Assembly (NCBI RefSeq): GCF_003173055.1
Contig: NZ_QGLF01000002.1
Location: forward strand, 248,322 to 312,321
Source of the DNA: Zavarzinia compransoris
GTDB taxonomy: Bacteria; Pseudomonadota; Alphaproteobacteria; Zavarziniales; Zavarziniaceae
Length of the DNA: 64,000 nt
Direction of reading: 5' to 3'
The position numbers and the translations under genes were made by a program. The notes beneath the pieces were generated by a model that was not told where the DNA came from, made no database searches, and was given only the letters and a program-made list of their open reading frames with translations. Of the stretch, positions 57,416 through 64,000 are shown in pieces. Position 1 is the first letter of the stretch. Every line of letters begins with the position of its first letter.

Positions 57416-58011
57416 TCACCAATGTTCGGGCAGGCCGGCGCAGACCCGGTCGACGGCCCCGGCCGCCGGCCCGCCGGCTGCGGCCCCGGTCGCCGCCGCC
57501 AGTCCGGCCAGGGCCGGGTTGTCGAGGAAGAGCGCCTCGCCCATGGCCAGGGTGGCGTCGACCTGTGCGCCGGTCAGGGTCCAGCTGGTCGGGATGCCCT
57601 GCATCTTGCGGCGGCAGTCGCGGTCCGCGATGGCATCCAGTTCGACCGACAGGAAGACCGATTCCGCGGCGACGGTGGCCAGCCGCTGTTCTGCGGTCGC
57701 AAAAACCCTGGCGCCCTGGGCATCGTGCCGGGCCTCGGCGTCGAGGTCGGAGGGCTGGAACGAGCGGGCGTTGACCATGACGAAGACGATTCGCTGCACC
57801 GCGCCCTCGCCGTTCACGGTCTCGAAGAGATGGGGCCGACCGGCAGCACAAGGATCGCCGGCAGCTTGTCGGCCACCTCGTTGTAGACACTGTTGATGTA
57901 CAGCAGCCCGTTCCGGGGCGACCGGATCGTTACAATCGGCATCGTCTTATCCCTTCGCGCGGCCCGATATCGATCCACCTTGAAGGGAGTTGTGGCCATG
58001 AAATTCCTCAA
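57416..58011 (-). pseudogene. Degenerate patatin-like phospholipase remnant
   Basis: The 3' portion encodes RIVFVMVNARSFQPSDLD and later KMQGIPTSWTLTGAQVDATL, which I recognise as the C-terminal end of patatin-like phospholipases. The 5' portion, starting at ATG 57942 or 58011 in a different frame (MPIVTIRSPRNGLLYINS), ends by stop at 57814, overlapping the second frame by only a few bases. The conserved DGG/A loop that should precede RIVFVMVN is absent, so a frameshift and probably an internal deletion have destroyed the gene. The identity of the 5' piece is uncertain. Confidence 0.5.
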
Positions 58012-58081
58012 TAGTTCAATTGAAATTGAGAAGGCTCCCTAAAGTTGTCATGCTCGAAGGCGGGGAAAAGAGGAGGGGGAC

Positions 58082-59174
58082 ATGGGTATTCGTCGTGGTG
58101 CCTGGGGCGGCGCCGTGCTGGTTGCCGCCGTCCTGTCGGGGCCGGTGCCGGCGGCGGCCGACGATGCCTTTCCGGTCAAGGGCGCATCGGTCGGCGAGGT
58201 CAAGCCGAAGGGCGAGATCAAGGGGGCGAAAGACCTGAGCGGCATCGCCTGTGCCGAGGCCGCGGGTTTCCCGCGCCGCTGCCTGATCGTCGACGACGAT
58301 TCCCAATTCGCCCAATTCGCCTTGCTGCATGAGGACCGGCTGGACCTCGGCAAGCGGATCCGCCTGACCGAGCGGAAATTCGGCGACCGCTACCTCGAAT
58401 TCGACGGCGAGGCGGTGGCCTTCGCCGGCGATGCCTTCTATGTCCTCGGCTCCCACGGTCGGCCGCGGGACAAGAAGGGCGAGACGCCGGAGGGCGAGGC
58501 CCGCGCCGCGATCGAGGCGGTCAGCGTCATCCAGCGGATCGCGCTGCGCGGGACGGCGTTCGAGGGCAAGGGCGAGGCCGCGGCAGCCGATGTCCCATTG
58601 ACGCCCGCGACCGGACTGCGGCCGCTGCTGAGCGCGGACAAGGAGATCGCACCCTTCGTCGACGGGCGCCTCGATGCCAACGGCCTGACCATCGAGGGAC
58701 TGGCGGTCCAAGACGGCGCGCTTTACGCCGGGCTGCGGGCCCCCGTGCTCGGCGAGCGGAAACGCGCGGTCGTCTTCGAGACCACCCTGGCGGCGGTGTT
58801 CGACGGGGCGGCGGACAAGCCCGTCTCCCACAGGCTCGACCTCGGCGGGCGCGGCATCCGCGATATCGTCGCTTACAAGGGGGCGTTCCTGATCCTCGCC
58901 GGCCCCTCGGCCGATCCCCCGGACAGCCAGGCGATCGGGGCCGACGATTATTTATCAAGTCTATGCCTGGAGGCCGGCGGGCGAGCCCGTCCTCCTGGGG
59001 CCGGTCGCCGGCTTCACCTTCAAGAAGGACGGCGACACCAAATGGGCCAAGCCCGAGGCCCTGCTGCCCTTCGCGGACGGCGGCCAGGGCTTGCGCCTTC
59101 TGGTACTGTTCGACGGCGCCAAGGCCGCCGACGCGGCGCGGCTCGTCACGGTGAAGAGCCCGCCGGCGCCGTGA
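58082..59174 (+). pseudogene. DUF3616 family exported protein, interrupted by one frameshift
   Basis: The first frame encodes a signal peptide (LVAAVLSGPVPAAA) and a DUF3616-like beta-propeller protein (DLSGIACAE, FDGEAVAF, LTIEGLAV, RGIRDIVAYKGAFLILAGPS) up to GADD near 58948. The frame then becomes meaningless. The +1 frame resumes the protein with IYQVYAWRPAGEPVLLGPVA and ends VTVKSPPAP at 59174. Removing base T58949 (or adding two) rejoins the halves as DD-IYQVYAW. Either a recent mutation or a sequencing error; all other parts look intact. Confidence 0.8.
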
Positions 59175-59178
59175 CCGG

Positions 59179-60264
59179 TCACTTCACCCGGCAGTCGAGG
59201 AGCTTCTCGTCGAAGACCGCGCCGACCAGGAACCGCCCCGGTCCCGCATAGGCGGCGACCGAGGCGGCGGAGATCAGCTGCCCCGGGTCGGTCATCACGG
59301 TTTCGACGGCGAGGCCGCCCGGCCCCGGGCTCAGGCGCACCACTTCGGACGGGGCGGGTTTCGCCGCATCGCCGGCATGGGCGACGAAGTCGAGCAGGCG
59401 GGGATGGCCGGCGATCCACAGGCTGCCGTCCGGCGCCATGTCGATATTGTCGACGCCGTTGTCGACCGGGGTCGAGGCGCGCAGGGTCAGGCGGCCGCTG
59501 TCCGGGTTGCGGTCATAGGTGCGGACGGCAAAGCCCGTGGTCTCGGCCACATAGAACTGCCGGCCGTCCGGCGACAGGCCCAGGCCGTTGGCGAAGCGGA
59601 TGCCGTCGGCCACCCGGGTGAAGCCCTTGCCGTCGTAATAGACGACGGTGGCGCGCGGCAATTGCAGGTAATTCTCCAGCAAGATGCCGAGGCCGGTGGT
59701 CGAGCCGTGGTCGTTGCTGGCGTAGAACTGGTTGGGCCCGACCGCGAGGACATCGTTCGGCGAATTCATCTCCGCCCCGATCACGCCGCCGCGCGGGGTC
59801 AGCCTGCCGTCCTCGGCGATGCCGAAGATCTCGACCCGGCTGATGCCGATCTCGTTCAGGCCGCCCTGGATGTGGTTGACGACGAAGAGGCTGCGCTCGC
59901 CCGTGGCCGGATCGGTCCACAGGCTGATGCCGTGGGGGTGGAAGGTCTCGGGCTGGGCCGGGGTGATGTCGACGGGCGCGAGACTGGGCGCGGCAAGGTC
60001 GATCATGGCGATCCGGCCGCGCACCGGCCGGCCGGCCATGGCGGCGCGGCGGTCGTCGATCGAGACGAAGGCGCGGTTGCGGCCGAGGTCGACCACGATG
60101 TCCTCGGCGCCGACGACGCCGGTCACGGCCGCGCAGGCGACATTGCCCGCCGCCTCGACGCTGCGGAATTGATTGGCGCTGTACATGGCGGCACCGACGG
60201 CACCGGCGCAGGCAACGAACACGACGGCGCCGGTGATCACCAGGCGCTTACCCCAATGGGCCAT
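59179..60264 (-). CDS. Arylesterase/paraoxonase (PON)-type SMP-30 family protein
   Basis: A 361-residue calcium-dependent hydrolase-like beta-propeller with an N-terminal signal or anchor (LVITGAVVFVACAGAVGAAM). FYASNDHGSTTGLGILLENY and ATVVYYDG match the PON1-like N-D-H metal-site region, followed by FANGLGLSPDGRQFYVAET and VDNIDMAPDGSLWIAGHP, typical of this superfamily. Such enzymes hydrolyse lactones or aryl esters. Start 60264 is preceded by GAGGAGAGGAAGC, an excellent Shine-Dalgarno. Confidence 0.85.
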   Translation of the reverse strand: MAHWGKRLVITGAVVFVACAGAVGAAMYSANQFRSVEAAGNVACAAVTGVVGAEDIVVDLGRNRAFVSIDDRRAAMAGRPVRGRIAMIDLAAPSLAPVDITPAQPETFHPHGISLWTDPATGERSLFVVNHIQGGLNEIGISRVEIFGIAEDGRLTPRGGVIGAEMNSPNDVLAVGPNQFYASNDHGSTTGLGILLENYLQLPRATVVYYDGKGFTRVADGIRFANGLGLSPDGRQFYVAETTGFAVRTYDRNPDSGRLTLRASTPVDNGVDNIDMAPDGSLWIAGHPRLLDFVAHAGDAAKPAPSEVVRLSPGPGGLAVETVMTDPGQLISAASVAAYAGPGRFLVGAVFDEKLLDCRVK

Positions 60265-60346
60265 GCTTCCTCTCCTCGGCCGGTGGTCCGGCTTATATTG
60301 TCTTTTCTCTAAGGCCGCACGGCGCCCAGCGCAATGGCGCCGTGGT

Positions 60347-62158
60347 TCAGGCTTCGCGCCGGCGCTCCTCGGCATCGCCGAACTGGAGGGTGGCGAGCCG
60401 GGCATAGAGGCCGCCCTGGGCGACGAGGTCGTCGTGGCGGCCGGATTCGACGATCCGCCCGTCGTCCAGCACCAGGATGCGGTCGGCGTCGATCACGGTC
60501 GACAGGCGGTGGGCGATGACCAGGGTGGTGCGCCCCTGCATCAGCCGGTCCAGGGCGGCCTGGACCTGGACTTCCGATTCGGCGTCGAGGGCGCTGGTCG
60601 CCTCGTCCAGCAGCAGGATGCGGGGATCGCGCAGCATGGCGCGGGCGATCGCCAGGCGCTGCTTCTGCCCGCCCGAGAGGCGCACCCCGCGCTCGCCCAG
60701 GGGCGAGGCGAAGCCATCGGGCAATTGCTCGATGAAACCCCGGGCCGAGGCGCCCTCGGCCGCGGCCAGGACCTCGGCCGCGGCGGCGTCGGGCCGGCCG
60801 TAGCGGATGTTGGCGGCGGCGTCGGTCGCGAAGATCGTGGTTTCCTGCGGCACCAGGGCGAAAAGGCCGCGCAGGTCGACGGGATCGAGGTCGCGGATGT
60901 CGATGCCGTCGACCGTGATGCGCCCGGCCGCCGGATCGTGGAAGCGCAGCAGCAATTGGAACACGGTGGTCTTGCCGGCGCCGGACGGCCCGACCAGGGC
61001 GACCGTCTCGCCCGGGGCGACGGTGAAGCTGAGGTCGCGGAGCGCCGGCAGGTCCGGGCGCGAGGGATAGTGGAAGGTCACCTTCTCGAAGGCGATGGTG
61101 CCGGCGACCCGGGCCGGCAGGGCTTTGGGCACGGCGGGGGCGTGGATCGCCGGGGCGACCGCCAGGATTTCGAGCAGGCGTTCGGCGGCGCCGGCGGCGC
61201 GCTGCAGATCGCCCCAGACTTCCGACAGCGCGCCGAGCGCCCCGGCGGCGACGATCGCATAGAAGACGAAGGCCGCCAATTCGCCCCCGGACATGGCGCC
61301 GGCGGCGACATCCTTGGCGCCGATCCACAGGATGAGATCGATGGCGCCGAAGATCAGGGTGATGACCAGCGCCGTCAGCCACGCCCGGGTGCGGATGCGC
61401 TGGCGCGCCGTGCCGAAGGCCGCTTCGATGGCGGTGCCGTAGCGGGCGGCCTCGCCCGCCTCCTGGCCGAAGGCCTGGACGGTGTGGACGGCGTTCAGCG
61501 TCTCGTTGGCGATGGCGGCGGATTCCGCCAGCCGGTCCTGGCTGGCGCGCGACAGGCCGCGCACGCGCCGCCCGAACACCAGGATCGGCAGCAGCACGAT
61601 GGGCACGACCAGGAGGAGGAGAAGCGAGAGCTTCACCGAGGTGATGACGAGCAGCACCGTCCCGCCCAGGAACATCAAGAGGTTGCGCAGGGCGACCGAG
61701 GCGGAGGAGCCGACCACGGTCTCGATCACCAGCGTGTCGGCATTGAGGCGCGACAGGATCTCGCCGGTGCGGGTGGTCTCGAAGAAGGTGGCGTCCAGGC
61801 GGACGACATGGCCGTAGATCGTGCGCCGCAGGTCGGCGATCACCCGCTCCCCCAGCCAGGAGACGAGGTAGAAGCGCCCGAAGGTGGCAAAGGCGAGCAC
61901 GACGACGACGCCGAGCAGGGCGATGAAATAGATGTCGATCGCGGCACTGCCGCCCCCGCCCTCGGCAAAGCCGTGGTCGATCAGGCTGCGCAGGGCCTGG
62001 CCGATGGTCAGCGTCGCGCCGGCGGCGACCACCAGGGCGACCAGCGCCAGCGCCGCCCGGCCACGGTAGGGCCGGACGAAAGGCCAGAGCTGGCGCAGCT
62101 TGGGAAAAGGATTGCCCCGCCGGCCGCTGGCGCCATCGTCCGTTGCCCTGCTGCTCAT
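60347..62158 (-). CDS. ABC exporter, fused permease-ATPase (MsbA-like)
   Basis: A 603-residue half-transporter. The N-terminal 320 residues contain six hydrophobic helices; the ATPase follows with Walker A VGPSGAGKTTVFQLL, signature LSGGQKQRLAIARAML, Walker B ILLLDEATSALD and switch VIAHRLSTV. It likely exports lipid or a hydrophobic compound as a homodimer. It ends 82 bp after the arylesterase gene start, on the same strand. Confidence 0.9.
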   Translation of the reverse strand: MSSRATDDGASGRRGNPFPKLRQLWPFVRPYRGRAALALVALVVAAGATLTIGQALRSLIDHGFAEGGGGSAAIDIYFIALLGVVVVLAFATFGRFYLVSWLGERVIADLRRTIYGHVVRLDATFFETTRTGEILSRLNADTLVIETVVGSSASVALRNLLMFLGGTVLLVITSVKLSLLLLLVVPIVLLPILVFGRRVRGLSRASQDRLAESAAIANETLNAVHTVQAFGQEAGEAARYGTAIEAAFGTARQRIRTRAWLTALVITLIFGAIDLILWIGAKDVAAGAMSGGELAAFVFYAIVAAGALGALSEVWGDLQRAAGAAERLLEILAVAPAIHAPAVPKALPARVAGTIAFEKVTFHYPSRPDLPALRDLSFTVAPGETVALVGPSGAGKTTVFQLLLRFHDPAAGRITVDGIDIRDLDPVDLRGLFALVPQETTIFATDAAANIRYGRPDAAAAEVLAAAEGASARGFIEQLPDGFASPLGERGVRLSGGQKQRLAIARAMLRDPRILLLDEATSALDAESEVQVQAALDRLMQGRTTLVIAHRLSTVIDADRILVLDDGRIVESGRHDDLVAQGGLYARLATLQFGDAEERRREA

Positions 62159-62268
62159 TGCCGCCCCGATCCCTGTTCTCTTGTCACTGCCGGCTTGAAG
62201 CCGCCTCTGTTACGCCGAATGGCCGCCGGGGGAAAGCGCCGGCCGGCGCCGCGACCCGGCGTCGCAGG

Positions 62269-62592
62269 TCAGCCCGCGATGCCGATGCCGATCTGGCCGA
62301 GATCGGCGCGCAGCCGGTCGGCCAGGGCTTCGCCGCCCCGGGTGGAGAACCAGCCGCCCCGCCCCTCGTCGAAGGCATAGTGATGCGCGCCCGAGACCGG
62401 CGAGGACAGCCAGACCTGCTTCAGCGGCAGGTGGCGGTTCAGGATGAAGACCTTGCCGTCCTCGGTTTCCGCCTGGAGCACGCCGTCCGCGAGGTCCAAC
62501 TCGTCGAAGGCGCCGGTCGCCTCCAGGACATCCAGCCAATGCCCGAGGCAGGCTTCCAGCTGCCGGCGATAATCCTTGTCGTCGAGGGCCAT
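62269..62592 (-). CDS. cyaY: Frataxin-like iron donor CyaY
   Basis: A 107-residue protein with the frataxin fold: an acidic N-terminal helix (YRRQLEACLGHWLDVLE), DELDLADGVLQAET, the beta-sheet core VFILNRHLPLKQVWLSSP with the conserved N/Q and Trp, and GAHHYAF. CyaY modulates Fe-S cluster assembly. Confidence 0.9.
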   Translation of the reverse strand: MALDDKDYRRQLEACLGHWLDVLEATGAFDELDLADGVLQAETEDGKVFILNRHLPLKQVWLSSPVSGAHHYAFDEGRGGWFSTRGGEALADRLRADLGQIGIGIAG

Positions 62593-62788
62593 GTCCCGCT
62601 CCGTCTACCCTATCGCTTGTTACGATGCCGGCCGGGCGGGAACAAGGAAAACACGCCCGCCGCCGCGGCGGCGGCGGTTTAACCCATAAGTCGTGCTTGT
62701 CGGCCGGGTAATTTACGCGCGAAAGTGGGGGCATTAAGCGCCGGCTTTGCAATGCCGGCCGGAAAAACTGCCTGGAAGCGCCCGTCTC

Positions 62789-63724
62789 ATGTCCACGATT
62801 CTGTTTTCGCACCCGTCCTGCCTCGCCCATGACACCGGCTGGGGCCACCCCGAAAGCGCCGACCGGCTGCGGGCGGTGATGCGGGCGCTCGAGGCCGAGG
62901 ATTTCCACTATCTCGAACGGGCGGAGGCGCCGCCGGCCACGCGCGAGCAGCTGATCCGCGTCCATGATCCCGACTATGTCGACTGGGTGCTGTCCAAGGT
63001 GCCGGCGGTCGGCCACAACAATGTCCATATCGACGGCGACACCGTGATGTCCCCCGGCTCGGGCGAGGCGGCGCTGCATGCGGCCGGCGCGGTGGTCGCG
63101 GCGGTCGATACGGTTTTGACCGGCGGGGCCTATTCCGCCTTCTGCGCCGTCCGCCCGCCCGGCCATCACGCCGAGCCCGGCCATGCCATGGGCTTCTGCT
63201 TCTTCAACAATGTCGCGGTCGGCGCCCTGCATGCCCGCGCGGCCCACGGCCTGCAACGGGTCGCGGTGGTCGATTTCGACGTCCACCACGGCAACGGCAC
63301 CCAAAGCGCCTTCGAGGGCGACCCCGATCTCTTCTATGCCTCGACCCATCAGGCACCGCTCTATCCCGGCACCGGGGCGGCGGGCGAGACCGGCTGCAAC
63401 GACAATATCCTGAACGTGCCCCTGCCGCCGGGGGCGGACGGCCCGGCCTTCCGCAAGGTCTTCACCGAGACGATCTTCCCCGCGCTGGTCGCCTTCAAGC
63501 CGGAACTGATCCTGGTTTCCGCCGGCTTCGACGGCCATGCCCTGGACCCGCTCGCCAACATGCGGCTGACCGAGCAGGATTTCCGCTGGGTGACCCAGGA
63601 ACTGGCGACCATCGCCCGCAAGCAGTGCCGCGCCGGCCTGGTCTCGACCCTCGAGGGCGGCTACGACCTCTATGCCCTGTCGTCCTCGGTCGCCGCCCAT
63701 GTCGCGACCCTGATGATCAACTGA
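62789..63724 (+). CDS. Histone deacetylase superfamily protein (class II-like)
   Basis: A 311-residue zinc-dependent deacylase. The charge-relay histidines are in RPPGHHAEPGHAMGFCFFNN, the metal ligands D-x-H in VDFDVHHGNGTQ and D in VSAGFDGHALDPL; GGYDLYALSSS ends the fold. Bacterial members act as acetylpolyamine or protein deacetylases. Start 62789 (MSTILFSHPSC) fits the family better than an upstream in-frame ATG. Confidence 0.92.
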   Translation: MSTILFSHPSCLAHDTGWGHPESADRLRAVMRALEAEDFHYLERAEAPPATREQLIRVHDPDYVDWVLSKVPAVGHNNVHIDGDTVMSPGSGEAALHAAGAVVAAVDTVLTGGAYSAFCAVRPPGHHAEPGHAMGFCFFNNVAVGALHARAAHGLQRVAVVDFDVHHGNGTQSAFEGDPDLFYASTHQAPLYPGTGAAGETGCNDNILNVPLPPGADGPAFRKVFTETIFPALVAFKPELILVSAGFDGHALDPLANMRLTEQDFRWVTQELATIARKQCRAGLVSTLEGGYDLYALSSSVAAHVATLMIN

Positions 63725-63730
63725 GCCCGT

Positions 63731-64000
63731 TCAGGGCCAGCGCCGGGCCACATGGAGCACGCGCAGGATCTGTACCGCATCGTCCGTCACGGCATAGACG
63801 AGGACATAATTGTGATGCGCGACCAATTCGCGCGTGCCGGGCAGGCGGCCCTTGCGGCCCTGGTGGGGGTTGAACACCAGTTGCGACGCCCGGTCGGCGA
63901 GTTGGCGATCAAGGGCAAGGGCCGCCATCGGATTGTCCCGGGCGATGAAGGCCCGGATGTCCTGCCGGTCCGTTCTCGCCTGGCGCGACCATCGCAGTTT
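63731..64000 (-). CDS. RelE/ParE-family toxin, 5'-truncated by the window edge
   Basis: The frame is open to the last base of the window (KLRWSRQARTDRQDIRAFIA ... and then QLADRASQLVFNPHQGRKGR, ending HHNYVLVYAVTDDAVQILRVLHVARRWP). This is the canonical ParE/RelE beta-sheet C-terminus with RVLHxARxWP. Only a few N-terminal residues are missing. The antitoxin partner would lie just beyond the right edge. It is convergent with the deacetylase gene, 7 bp away. Confidence 0.88.
   Translation of the reverse strand, partial: KLRWSRQARTDRQDIRAFIARDNPMAALALDRQLADRASQLVFNPHQGRKGRLPGTRELVAHHNYVLVYAVTDDAVQILRVLHVARRWP

Noticed and set aside
58940-58960. Programmed ribosomal frameshift in the DUF3616 gene
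   Set aside because: There is no canonical slippery heptamer or evident downstream stimulatory structure; mutation or read error is simpler.

Overview
This window is GC-rich, tightly packed bacterial chromosome, and most of it looks like the housekeeping core of an alphaproteobacterium. Pointers are the ftsE-ftsX block next to an MJ0042 zinc-ribbon gene, the lysA-lptM-argH block with a divergent TlpA gene, a DUF4175 (TIGR02302) protein, a class II (B12) ribonucleotide reductase, a CyaY frataxin, and two short palindromic elements of a type I associate with alphaproteobacterial genomes. A Rhodospirillales-like host (for example a Zavarzinia relative) is plausible, but that is inference; no rRNA lies in the window.

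Layout. 0-5.3 kb: a PPOX flavoprotein entering from the left edge, ahpF/ahpC, a DUF2189 membrane protein, a 47-aa membrane peptide and a secreted cyanovirin-type (CVNH) protein. 5.3-6.5 kb: a translationally coupled three-gene module (resolvase-type HTH remnant, nucleotidyltransferase-like protein, small protein) beside the 3' end of tRNA-Ala(CGC). 6.6-8.9 kb: yggT, yggU, folD and an ArgO/LysE exporter. 8.9-15.1 kb: an accessory catabolic cluster (flavin monooxygenase, TetR, DUF1302 outer-membrane protein, SDR, carboxymuconolactone-decarboxylase protein) with a clear FNR-type box and a clear TetR operator. 15.1-22.6 kb: nrdJ, then plsC, a DUF218 protein, a HAD protein, ftsX and ftsE on the minus strand, then an MJ0042 protein and hpt on plus. 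22.6-34.9 kb: DUF4175 protein, lysA, lptM, argH, a TlpA thioredoxin, uppP, corA, a K+/H+ antiporter, a LysR regulator and mmsA. 34.9-43.4 kb: an amino-acid oxidase-type flavoprotein, a GATase, mutS, an AhpD-like protein with an ECF41 sigma factor, a GntR regulator and a BenE transporter. 43.4-50.2 kb: maeB, a PhoR-like kinase, pstS without pstCAB, and two uncharacterised genes. 50.2-64 kb: htpG, a gliding-type ABC cassette with a DUF4340 protein, a patatin remnant, a frameshifted DUF3616 gene, a PON-type arylesterase, an MsbA-like ABC exporter, cyaY, an HDAC-family deacetylase and a RelE/ParE toxin running off the right edge.

The most striking observation is a pair of 104-bp palindromic elements bounded by TA dinucleotides. 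One lies inside an open reading frame at 48612-48715 and adds exactly 34 sense codons without breaking the frame. The other lies at 14980-15083, exactly in a stop codon, and converts TAA to TAG without changing the protein. Both resemble Tc1/IS630-type MITEs, and the first behaves like the protein-coding palindromic elements known from Rickettsia. A second notable result is a textbook ECF41 sigma/AhpD-like pair with all three signature motifs and a near-perfect ECF41 promoter upstream.
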